NCBI RefSeq assembly: GCF_000747155.1
Contig: NZ_AVCK01000020.1
Span: 1 to 64,000, forward strand
Direction: 5' to 3'
Source: Arenimonas metalli CF5-1
GTDB lineage: Bacteria > Pseudomonadota > Gammaproteobacteria > Xanthomonadales > Xanthomonadaceae
Length of the DNA: 64,000 nucleotides
Of the stretch, positions 8,251 through 15,543 are shown piece after piece. Position numbers and translations under genes: made by a program. Under the pieces are notes generated by a model. That model was not told where the DNA came from, did not search any database, and was given only the letters and a program-made list of their open reading frames with translations. Each line of letters opens with the position of its first letter. Position 1 is the first letter of the stretch.

Positions 8251-8798
8251 TGGGATTCACCGTCGGCCATCAGCGCGGCGCGCATCGCGGCCAGGCCGCG
8301 GCGGGCATGCGATTTCACCGTGCCCAGGGGCAGGCCGGTGCGCTGCGCGATTTCAGGCTGGGACAGGTCCTCCAGGTAAGTGAGTTCGATGACGGTGCGC
8401 TGCGCGGGGCTGAGCGCCTTGAAGGCGCGCTGCACGGCCTGGGTGTTGCCGAGGCGGTCGAGGACATCGGCCGGATTGGTTTCACCTGGCGTATACGACT
8501 CGTCCGTGCCGTCCGGATGCAGCGGCTGTTCGAGCCGCTGCCGGCGGCCGCGGCGCTGTTTGTCCACGGCGCGGCTCCAGGTGAGCGTGAGCAGCCAGGC
8601 CATCACCGCGCCGCGCTCCGGGCAGAATCCCGCCGCCTGCTCCCAGGCCTGCAGGAAGACGTCGCTGACCACCTCCTCCGCATCCTCCGGGTGACGCAGC
8701 ACCCGCATCGCCAGTCCGTAAACCCGCGCCAGCGCGAGGTCGTAGAGCTGGCCCAGCGCCGCCGTGTCGCCGAAACGCATGCGGCCGACCAGCGCCAC
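8247..8798 (-). CDS. ECF RNA polymerase sigma factor
   Basis: Sigma-70 family extracytoplasmic-function sigma factor. Region 2 is visible around YDLALARVYGLAMRVL...DAEEVVSDVFLQAW; region 4 around LSPAQRTVIELTYLEDLSQ and the helix-turn-helix GLPLGTVKSHARRGL. The start is uncertain. Similarity extends a little upstream of GTG 8798 (183 aa), yet the only in-frame ATG upstream is at 9065, beyond a terminator-like hairpin. I give GTG 8798 as the nearest clean start; a rare start codon 20-30 residues upstream is possible. Confidence 0.85.
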   Translation of the reverse strand: MALVGRMRFGDTAALGQLYDLALARVYGLAMRVLRHPEDAEEVVSDVFLQAWEQAAGFCPERGAVMAWLLTLTWSRAVDKQRRGRRQRLEQPLHPDGTDESYTPGETNPADVLDRLGNTQAVQRAFKALSPAQRTVIELTYLEDLSQPEIAQRTGLPLGTVKSHARRGLAAMRAALMADGESQ

Positions 8799-8937
8799 CA
8801 GGGCGGCTTCATCGCCCGGGGCGTCGGTGGTGTCGGGGCTGGCGAGCTGGGTGGCGATGGCGCGGATCCGCGTGAAGGCGGCGCCATTGGGCTTGCGGCA
8901 GCGGCTAGGCCATGTGAAGCCGGGCCGGCGCGCGGGC

Positions 8938-9030
8938 AAAAAAATGGGCGATCGCGTGGCGACCGCCCAACAACCCTGCTCGAGGGTTTTGGCCAGCCGC
9001 CTTCCGGGGAGAGACAAGGCGGCCAAGCAT
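8938..9030 (-). ncRNA. candidate structured small RNA with terminator
   Basis: This covers the only gene-free stretch above 300 bases (8799-9244). On the minus strand three hairpins follow one another: AAGGCGGC/GCCGCCTT within TTGGCC/GGCCAA, AACCCT/AGGGTT, and a 10-bp stem (8946-8955/8959-8968, one G-U) followed by ATTTTTTT. The last is a good intrinsic terminator, yet no minus-strand gene ends here. The 5' end and promoter are not clear. The rest of the stretch (9066-9244) holds a plus-strand TACACT (9099-9104) that may serve the leucine dehydrogenase gene. It does not match any RNA family I know. Confidence 0.35.
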
Positions 9031-9244
9031 TGATAGGAACGCTGCACTGCGGCAAGACCGGACACGCCGCCCGGACTGCCCGGTTAGAGCGTTTGCTTTA
9101 CACTACGGCGCGCCTGAGGCCGGGCTGGCGGTCGCCATTCCTGCCAAAAACGCATTAATTCAATAACTTGCGGATAATTTTTAAAGTAACCGCGCACGCC
9201 TGCACTCGCGCAGGCCCGCGCCATCCGCCGGACCGGAGCCTTCC

Positions 9245-10345
9245 ATGATCTTCGAAACCATCTCCACCTCGGGCCACGAGGAAGTGGTGTTCTGCCACAA
9301 CAAGGACGCGGGCCTGAAGGCCATCATCGCGATCCACAACACCGTGCTGGGTCCCGCGCTCGGCGGCACCCGCATGTGGCCTTACGCCAGCGAGGCGGAA
9401 GCGCTCAACGACGTGCTGCGCCTGAGCCGCGGCATGACCTACAAGGCGGCGGTGTCGGGCCTGAACCTGGGCGGCGGCAAGGCGGTGATCTGGGGCGACC
9501 CGAACAAGGACAAGTCCGAGGCGCTGTTCCGTGCCTTCGGCCGCTTCGTCAACTCGCTCGGCGGCCGCTACATCACCGCCGAGGACGTCGGCATCGACGT
9601 CAATGACATGGAATACGTGCTGCGCGAGACCGAGTTCGTCACCGGCGTGCACCAGGTGCACGGCGGCTCGGGCGACCCGTCGCCGTTCACCGCCTACGGC
9701 ACGCTGCAGGGCCTGATGGCCGCGCTGCAGGTCAAGTTCGGCAACGAGGAAGTGGGCAATTACTCCTACGCCGTGCAGGGCGTCGGCCACGTCGGCATGG
9801 AGTTCGTGAAGCTGCTGCGCGAGCGCGGCGCCAAGGTCTTCGTCACCGACATCAACAAGGATTCGGTGCAGCGCGCCGTGGACGAGTTCGGCTGCGAGGC
9901 CGTGGCCCTGGACGAGATCTACGACGTCGACGCCGACGTGTACTCGCCGACCGCCCTGGGCGGCACGGTGAACGTCAACACCCTGCCCCGCCTCAAGTGC
10001 AAGGTGATCTGCGGCGCCGCCAACAACCAGCTGGCCACCGACGAGATCGGCGTCGAGCTGCAGGCCAAGGGCATCCTGTATGCCCCGGACTACGCCGTGA
10101 ACGCCGGCGGCCTGATGAACGTCTCGCTCGAGATCGACGGCTACAACCGCGAGCGCGCGATGCGCATGATGCGCACCATCTACTACAACCTGGGCCGCAT
10201 CTTCGAGATCGCCAAGCGCGACGGCATCCCGACCAACAAGGCCGCCGACCGCATGGCCGAAGAGCGCATCAGCGCGATCGGCAAGCTGCGCCTGCCGCAC
10301 CTGGGCGCCCCGGCCCCGCGCTTCCAGGGCCGCCGCGGCAACTGA
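9245..10345 (+). CDS. leucine dehydrogenase (Glu/Leu/Phe/Val dehydrogenase)
   Basis: NAD-dependent oxidative deamination of branched-chain amino acids, leucine preferred, to 2-oxo acids. The 366 aa chain has the substrate domain with GPALGGTR and catalytic Lys79 in GGGKAVI, TAEDVG, and then the Rossmann domain (VQGVGHVG) and the GAANNQLA segment, all typical of LeuDH. CCGGAG precedes the ATG. It starts a rightward series of leucine-degradation genes and is followed by a palindrome (10352-10382) that could act as a terminator. Confidence 0.93.
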   Translation: MIFETISTSGHEEVVFCHNKDAGLKAIIAIHNTVLGPALGGTRMWPYASEAEALNDVLRLSRGMTYKAAVSGLNLGGGKAVIWGDPNKDKSEALFRAFGRFVNSLGGRYITAEDVGIDVNDMEYVLRETEFVTGVHQVHGGSGDPSPFTAYGTLQGLMAALQVKFGNEEVGNYSYAVQGVGHVGMEFVKLLRERGAKVFVTDINKDSVQRAVDEFGCEAVALDEIYDVDADVYSPTALGGTVNVNTLPRLKCKVICGAANNQLATDEIGVELQAKGILYAPDYAVNAGGLMNVSLEIDGYNRERAMRMMRTIYYNLGRIFEIAKRDGIPTNKAADRMAEERISAIGKLRLPHLGAPAPRFQGRRGN

Positions 10346-10351
10346 TCCACC

Positions 10352-10382
10352 CGCGGGGTCAGGTTCCGAACCTGACCCCGCG
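10352..10382. repeat. perfect palindrome, 15-bp arms
   Basis: Arms 10352-10366 and 10368-10382 (CGCGGGGTCAGGTTC and its complement) separated by one base. The GGGGTCAG core and one-base centre match the larger palindrome at 32391-32449. It sits 7 bases after the leucine dehydrogenase stop and may work as a hairpin terminator, though no T-run follows. Confidence 0.8.
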
Positions 10383-10495
10383 TGCTGTGCCCCGCCGGCA
10401 CGGGCGCCTCGCCTGCGCCCGGCCCCTGCGGCCTTGACCGGGTCGCGACGGCAACCCGGTCATGCTCCGCCGCTTTCCCATGACACGGAGTCACC

Positions 10496-11653
10496 ATGCG
10501 CACGTTCCCCCTCGGCGAAGACCTCGATGCCCTGCGCGACGCCGTCCGGCGCTTCGCCGATGCCGAGATCGCCCCGCGGGCGGCGCAGATCGACCACGAC
10601 AACCTGTTCCCGGCCGACCTGTGGCCGAAGCTCGGCGAAATGGGCCTGCTCGGCCTCACCGTGCCTTCGGAATACGGCGGCTCGGACATGGGCTACCTCG
10701 CCCACCTGGTGGCGATGGAAGAGATTTCCCGGGCCTCCGGCTCGGTCGGCCTGAGCTACGGCGCGCACAGCAACCTCTGCGTGGCCAACCTCTACGGCAA
10801 CGGCAACGAAGCGCAGCGCCGCAAGTACCTGCCCGGCCTGTGCAGCGGCCAGCTCAAGGGCGCGCTGGCGATGAGCGAGCCGGGCGCCGGTTCCGACGTG
10901 GTGGGCTCGATGAGCTGCCGCGCCGAACTGCGCGACGGCAAGTGGATCGCCAACGGCAACAAGATGTGGATCACCAACGGCCCGGAGGCCGACGTGCTGA
11001 TCGTCTACATGCGCACCGCCGGCAAGGAAGCGGGCTCGCGCTGCATGACCGCCTTCCTGGTCGAGAAGGGCATGAAGGGCTTCTCCACCGCGCAGAAGCT
11101 CGACAAGCTCGGCATGCGCGGCTCCAACACCTGCGAACTGGTGTTCGAGAACTGCGAAATCCCGGCCGGGAACGTGCTGGGCGAAGTGAACCAGGGCGTC
11201 AAGGTCCTGATGAGCGGCCTCAACACCGAGCGCCTCGTGCTCACCGGCGGCCCGATCGGCCTGATGCAGGCGGCGCTCGACATCGCCCTGCCCTACGTCC
11301 GCGAGCGCAAGCAGTTCGACCAGGCCATCGGCACCTTCGGCCTGATGCAGGGCAAGATCGCCGACATGTACACGGCGCTGCAGTCCAGCCGCGCCTTCGC
11401 CTACCAGGTGGCCCGCGACTTCGACGCCGGCCACGCCAGCCGCGTGGATTCCGCCGCCTGCCTGCTGCACGCCAGCGAAGGCGCCGTGCAGGTGGCGCTC
11501 GAGGGCATCCAGGCCCTGGGCGGCAATGGCTACATCAACGAATACGCCACGGGCCGCATCCTGCGCGATGCCAAGCTCTACGCCATCGGCGCCGGCACCA
11601 ACGAAATCCGCCGCATGCTCATCGGCCGCGAACTCTTCGACGGCCGCGACTGA
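10496..11653 (+). CDS. liuA: isovaleryl-CoA dehydrogenase
   Basis: FAD flavoprotein oxidising isovaleryl-CoA to 3-methylcrotonyl-CoA in leucine breakdown; electrons go to ETF. The 385 aa protein has the acyl-CoA dehydrogenase order: N-terminal helices, [13 protein letters not shown] loop, KMWITNG, and the C-terminal helical domain ending [17 protein letters not shown]. Glu245 in NTERLVL sits where isovaleryl-CoA dehydrogenases carry their catalytic base, which separates it from medium- and short-chain enzymes. It is followed by a palindromic repeat and then the thiolase gene. Confidence 0.93.
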   Translation: MRTFPLGEDLDALRDAVRRFADAEIAPRAAQIDHDNLFPADLWPKLGEMGLLGLTVPSEYGGSDMGYLAHLVAMEEISRASGSVGLSYGAHSNLCVANLYGNGNEAQRRKYLPGLCSGQLKGALAMSEPGAGSDVVGSMSCRAELRDGKWIANGNKMWITNGPEADVLIVYMRTAGKEAGSRCMTAFLVEKGMKGFSTAQKLDKLGMRGSNTCELVFENCEIPAGNVLGEVNQGVKVLMSGLNTERLVLTGGPIGLMQAALDIALPYVRERKQFDQAIGTFGLMQGKIADMYTALQSSRAFAYQVARDFDAGHASRVDSAACLLHASEGAVQVALEGIQALGGNGYINEYATGRILRDAKLYAIGAGTNEIRRMLIGRELFDGRD

Positions 11654-11658
11654 GCCCG

Positions 11659-11722
11659 GTAGGAGGGCCTTCAGGCCCGAAGCCTTCCGCCGAAAAGCTT
11701 CGGGCCTGAAGGCCCTCCTACA
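11659..11722. repeat. GTAGGAGGG palindromic repeat, copy 2
   Basis: REP-like palindrome beginning 6 bases after the isovaleryl-CoA dehydrogenase stop and ending 8 bases before the thiolase -10 box, so its right arm takes the position where a -35 would lie. It can fold into a long imperfect hairpin. Confidence 0.9.
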
Positions 11723-11730
11723 AGGGGCGC

Positions 11731-11736
11731 TATAAT
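11731..11736 (+). promoter_or_regulatory. -10 box of the thiolase gene
   Basis: A consensus TATAAT followed by GCCCGGC, 32 bases before the thiolase ATG. The -35 region falls in the arm of the palindromic repeat and has no consensus match. Confidence 0.6.
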
Positions 11737-11768
11737 GCCCGGCTGAATTCAAACTACCCGGAGCCACC

Positions 11769-12944
11769 ATGTCCAAGGTCATCATCGCCGGTGCCAAGCG
11801 CACCGCCCTCGGCGCCCTGCTGGGCCAGTTCACCGGCGTGCCGGCCACCCAGCTCGGCAGCACCGCGATCAAGGCGGCGGTCGAACAGGCGGGCGTCAAG
11901 GCCGACGCCGTGGACGAAGTCATCATGGGCTGCGTGCTGCCCGCCGGCCTGGGCCAGGCCCCGGCCCGCCAGGCGGCGCTGGGCGCCGGCCTGTCCAAGG
12001 CCACCGGCTGCACCACCATCAACAAGGTCTGCGGCTCGGGCATGAAGGCGATCATGATGGGCGCCGACCTGATCCGCGCCGGTTCCGCCAACGTGGTCGT
12101 GGCCGGCGGCATGGAGTCGATGACCAACGCCCCGCACCTGCTGATGGGCTCGCGCACCGGCACCAAGTACGGCAGCACCGAGATGCTCGACCACATGGCC
12201 TGGGACGGCCTCACCAACCCCTACGACAAGCAGGCCATGGGCGTGTTCGGCGAGCTGTGCGCCGACAAGTACGCCTTCAGCCGCGCCGACCAGGACGCCT
12301 ACGCCGCCGAATCCGTGCGCCGCGCCCTGGCCGCCCAGGCCGAGGGCGCATTCAAGGACGAGATTGCCCCCGTGACGGTCGCCGGCCGCAAGGGCGACGT
12401 GCTGGTGGACACCGACGAGCAGCCGGGCCGCTGCGACATCGCCAAGATCCCGACCCTGCGCCCGGCCTTCAAGAAGGACGGCACCATCACCGCCGCGGCC
12501 TCCTCGTCCATCAACGACGGCGCCGCCGCGGTCGTGCTGGCCTCCGAGGAAGCCGCCAAGGCCCACGGCCTGGCCCCGATCGCCACCCTGGTGGCCCAGG
12601 CCGGCCATGCCCAGGAGCCCGAGTGGTTCACCACCGCCCCGGTGGCGGCCATCCGCAACGTGCTGGCCAAGGCCGGCTGGTCGGTGGCCGATGTCGACCT
12701 GTTCGAGGTGAACGAGGCCTTCGCCGTGGTCGCCATGGCCCCGATGAAGGAGCTGGGCATCCCGCACGAGAAGCTGAACGTGCACGGCGGCGCCTGCGCC
12801 CTGGGCCATCCGATCGGCGCTTCCGGCGCCCGCCTGGTGGTCACCCTGGTCAATGCCCTCAAGCGCCGGGGCGGCAAGCGGGGCGTCGCCGCCCTGTGCA
12901 TCGGCGGCGGCGAGGCCACCGCGGTAGCGGTCGAACTGGCCTGA
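11769..12944 (+). CDS. acetyl-CoA C-acetyltransferase (thiolase)
   Basis: Condenses or cleaves acetoacetyl-CoA. The 391 aa protein has the full thiolase set: nucleophile Cys88 in KVCGSGM, His347 in GHPIGASG, and Cys377 in CIGGGEA, at usual family spacing. In this cluster it would convert acetoacetate (after CoA activation) from HMG-CoA lyase to acetyl-CoA. The strong start context (GGAGCCACC) and TATAAT promoter suggest an independent transcript. A biosynthetic PhaA-type role is also possible. Confidence 0.92.
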   Translation: MSKVIIAGAKRTALGALLGQFTGVPATQLGSTAIKAAVEQAGVKADAVDEVIMGCVLPAGLGQAPARQAALGAGLSKATGCTTINKVCGSGMKAIMMGADLIRAGSANVVVAGGMESMTNAPHLLMGSRTGTKYGSTEMLDHMAWDGLTNPYDKQAMGVFGELCADKYAFSRADQDAYAAESVRRALAAQAEGAFKDEIAPVTVAGRKGDVLVDTDEQPGRCDIAKIPTLRPAFKKDGTITAAASSSINDGAAAVVLASEEAAKAHGLAPIATLVAQAGHAQEPEWFTTAPVAAIRNVLAKAGWSVADVDLFEVNEAFAVVAMAPMKELGIPHEKLNVHGGACALGHPIGASGARLVVTLVNALKRRGGKRGVAALCIGGGEATAVAVELA

Positions 12945-13041
12945 CCGTACGGTGGGCGGCGGCGGGGCCGGAAATTTATTTCGCGCCAAAACGCTGGTTC
13001 TGCTTGACTCCCGCCAAACTCTTGTCAAGATTGTTCGCACG

Positions 13042-13057
13042 TGTGCCAACTGGCACA
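13042..13057 (+). promoter_or_regulatory. CRP/Clp-like palindrome
   Basis: TGTGC-N6-GCACA, embedded in a perfect 10-bp inverted repeat (13039-13048/13051-13060), lies between a likely promoter (TTGACT at 13004-13009, AAGATT at 13027-13032) and the start of the lipoprotein gene. It has the length and TGTG...CACA ends of sites for CRP-family regulators such as Clp. Binding is inferred. Confidence 0.45.
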
Positions 13058-13098
13058 CGTCTTGTTACTTCAAAATCGTCTAGACGAGGAAACAACCC

Positions 13099-13482
13099 AT
13101 GTCCCTGAACAAGACCCTGCTCGCCATGGCCCTGGGCCTGGCCCTGGCGGCCTGCTCGAACCAGGCTGAGCAGGCGGCTGACGCGGCGAACGACGCCGCT
13201 GCTGCTGCCGACGCTGCCGCCACCGAAGCCGCCGACGCTGCTGCCGCCGCTACCGACGCCGCGACCGAAGTCGCTGCCGACGCTGCCGACGCTTCCGCCG
13301 AGGTTGCTGCCGACGCCGCCGACGTGGCCGCCGACGCCGCTGCCGACGCCGCTGGTGCGGTCGAAGCCGGTGCCGAAGAGGCCGCCGACGCTGCCGCCGA
13401 GATGGCCGATGACGCTGCCGAGATGGCCGATGACGCCGCCGACGCCGCCGAAGAAGCTGCCGACGACGCCGAAGGCAACTAA
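13099..13482 (+). CDS. alanine-rich lipoprotein
   Basis: A 127 aa lipoprotein: signal peptide with lipobox LAAC (Cys about residue 19), then over 100 residues made almost only of Ala, Asp and Glu with occasional Thr, Val and Met. The composition and lack of Gly/Pro predict one long helix, probably coiled coil, anchored in a membrane, reminiscent of Lpp-type spacers but with no Lys end. GAGGAAAC precedes the ATG and a clear terminator follows, so it is a single-gene transcript. No enzymatic function expected. Confidence 0.75.
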   Translation: MSLNKTLLAMALGLALAACSNQAEQAADAANDAAAAADAAATEAADAAAAATDAATEVAADAADASAEVAADAADVAADAAADAAGAVEAGAEEAADAAAEMADDAAEMADDAADAAEEAADDAEGN

Positions 13483-13505
13483 GCCTTTCGCGAGCTCCAA
13501 GGGAA

Positions 13506-13539
13506 ACGGGCGCGACCCAAGTCGCGCCCGTTTTCTTTT
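13506..13539 (+). terminator. rho-independent terminator of the lipoprotein gene
   Basis: Perfect 11-bp stem (ACGGGCGCGAC with its complement, loop CCAA) followed by TTTCTTTT. Confidence 0.85.
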
Positions 13540-13611
13540 GCGCGTCCCCGATGCTGGCCGCCCCCGCGCGCGAACCGTAAACTCCCCGGGTTCCCCGCCG
13601 AGCCCGCGCGC

Positions 13612-15219
13612 ATGCCCATCCTCACCAGCCACGTCGATCCCCGTTCGCCCGAGTTCCAGGACAACGCCGCCGCCCTGCGCGCCGCGGTCGCGGACTTCGA
13701 GGCCCAGCTGGCGCGCGTCGCGCTGGGCGGCGGCGACAAGGCCCGCAGCAAGCACACCGAGCGCGGCAAGCTGCTGCCGCGCGAGCGCATCACCGCCCTG
13801 CTCGACCCGGGCTCGCCCTTCCTCGAACTCTCGGCGCTGGCTGCCGGCGGCATGTACGACGACGCCGCGCCCGCCGCGGGCGTGATCACCGGCATCGGCC
13901 GCGTGCACGGCCAGGAAGTGGTGGTGGTGGCCAACGACGCCACGGTGAAGGGCGGCACCTACTTCCCGATGACGGTGAAGAAGCACCTGCGCGCGCAGGA
14001 AGTGGCGATGGAAAACCACCTGCCCTGCCTGTACCTCGTGGATTCCGGCGGCGCCTTCCTGCCGCTGCAGGACGAGGTGTTCCCGGACAAGGAGCACTTC
14101 GGCCGCATCTTCTACAACCAGGCCCGGCTGAGCGCGATGAACATCCCGCAGATCGCCGTGGTGATGGGCAGCTGCACGGCCGGCGGCGCCTACGTGCCGG
14201 CGATGTGCGACGAATCGATCATCGTGCGCGAGCAGGGCACGATCTTCCTCGGCGGCCCGCCGCTGGTGAAGGCGGCCACGGGTGAAGTCGTCGATGCCGA
14301 GTCGCTGGGCGGCGCCGACGTACACACCTCCGTGAGCGGCGTCGCCGACCACTTCGCCGAGAACGACCGCCACGCGCTCGAGATCGCGCGCGACATCGTG
14401 AAGCATCTCAACCGCAGGAAGCCGCTGCCGGTCGCGGTGCAGACGCCCAGCGAGCCGCTGTTCCCGGCCGAAGAGCTCTACGGCGTGATCCCGAAGGACA
14501 CTCGCCGCCCCTTCGACATCCGCGAGGTCATCGCCCGCGTGGTGGACGGCAGTGAGTTCCAGGAGTTCAAGGCGCGCTACGGCAAGACGCTGGTCTGCGG
14601 TTTCGCGCACATCCACGGCTACCCGGTGGGCATCATCGCCAACAACGGCATCCTGTTCGCCGAGAGCGCGCTCAAGGGCGCGCACTTCATCGAGCTGTGC
14701 AACCAGCGCGACATCCCGCTGGTGTTCCTGCAGAACATCACCGGCTTCATGGTCGGCAAGAAGTACGAGAACGCCGGCATCGCCAAGGACGGCGCCAAGA
14801 TGGTGACGGCCGTGGCCTGCTCGCACGTGCCGAAGTTCACCGTGGTGATCGGCGGCAGCTTCGGCGCCGGCAACTACGCCATGTGCGGCCGCGCCTACGG
14901 CGCCCGCTTCCTGTGGACCTGGCCGAACGCGCGCATCAGCGTGATGGGCGGCGAGCAGGCCGCCAGCGTGCTGGCCACCGTCAAGCGCGACGGCCTGGAA
15001 GCCGCGGGCACGGCGTGGAGCGCCGAGGAAGAGGAAGCCTTCAAGGCCCCGATCCGCGACCAGTATGAGCGCCAGGGCCACCCCTACTACGCCACCGCCC
15101 GCCTCTGGGACGACGGCATCATCGACCCGGCCGACACCCGCCGGGTGCTGGGCCTCGCCCTCTCCGCCAGCCTCAACGCCCCAATCGAGAAAGACCGCTT
15201 CGGCGTCTTCCGCATGTAA
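13612..15219 (+). CDS. liuB: methylcrotonyl-CoA carboxylase beta subunit
   Basis: Carboxyltransferase subunit that moves CO2 from biotin to 3-methylcrotonyl-CoA, the third step of leucine degradation. The 535 aa protein starts with the MCC-type leader ([13 protein letters not shown]) and has the two crotonase-like halves, with [41 protein letters not shown] and [14 protein letters not shown]. These features are closer to methylcrotonyl- than propionyl-CoA carboxylase. The partner alpha subunit lies at 18983, separated by feoAB and the hydratase. TAAACT followed by CCCCGGG (13578-13583) is a probable -10. Confidence 0.93.
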   Translation: MPILTSHVDPRSPEFQDNAAALRAAVADFEAQLARVALGGGDKARSKHTERGKLLPRERITALLDPGSPFLELSALAAGGMYDDAAPAAGVITGIGRVHGQEVVVVANDATVKGGTYFPMTVKKHLRAQEVAMENHLPCLYLVDSGGAFLPLQDEVFPDKEHFGRIFYNQARLSAMNIPQIAVVMGSCTAGGAYVPAMCDESIIVREQGTIFLGGPPLVKAATGEVVDAESLGGADVHTSVSGVADHFAENDRHALEIARDIVKHLNRRKPLPVAVQTPSEPLFPAEELYGVIPKDTRRPFDIREVIARVVDGSEFQEFKARYGKTLVCGFAHIHGYPVGIIANNGILFAESALKGAHFIELCNQRDIPLVFLQNITGFMVGKKYENAGIAKDGAKMVTAVACSHVPKFTVVIGGSFGAGNYAMCGRAYGARFLWTWPNARISVMGGEQAASVLATVKRDGLEAAGTAWSAEEEEAFKAPIRDQYERQGHPYYATARLWDDGIIDPADTRRVLGLALSASLNAPIEKDRFGVFRM

Positions 15220-15226
15220 GCCCTCA

Positions 15227-15291
15227 TGTAGGAGGGCCTTCAGGCCCGAAGCTTCTTCGCGAAACGCTTCGGGCCTGAAGGCCCTCCTACA
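15227..15291. repeat. GTAGGAGGG palindromic repeat, copy 3
   Basis: Lies between the convergent ends of liuB (stop 15219) and the small feo gene (stop 15304), where it could serve as a bidirectional terminator. Confidence 0.9.
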
Positions 15292-15303
15292 GGGCTATCG
15301 GTT

Positions 15304-15543
15304 TTACTTGCAGGCCTTGCAGGCGGAGCAGCCCGTACCGCAAGCGCTGGCCGTCACCGCCAGCGACGGCCGCAGCCAAGCGCCGATGCGCCGCAGCCAG
15401 GCCGGCCGTCCCGGCCGCTCCAGCCAGTACGACAAACGCGCCTGCGCCTGCCAGCTCGCGCGCGGGGCCAGCGCCCGCAGCAGCGACAGCGCGCTGAAGC
15501 CGACGATCGCGGCCACCACGGCGACCTGCAGGGCCGGCGTCAT
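15304..15543 (-). CDS. small Cys-rich membrane protein of the feo operon
   Basis: A 79 aa protein with one N-terminal hydrophobic helix (about residues 5-25), a basic middle, and a Cys-rich tail CGTGCSACKACK. Its ATG overlaps the feoB stop by 4 bases (ATGA), so it belongs to the feoAB transcript and occupies the feoC position. It does not look like the winged-helix FeoC; it resembles the small feo-linked proteins of xanthomonads (DUF6587-like, from memory). The Cys tail could bind iron or an Fe-S centre. Confidence 0.75.
   Translation of the reverse strand: MTPALQVAVVAAIVGFSALSLLRALAPRASWQAQARLSYWLERPGRPAWLRRIGAWLRPSLAVTASACGTGCSACKACK

Noticed and set aside
8799-9065. N-terminal extension of the ECF sigma factor from ATG 9065
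   Set aside because: Its first part overlaps a terminator hairpin with a T-run and its translation does not resemble sigma factors; only the last 20-30 residues before GTG 8798 might belong.
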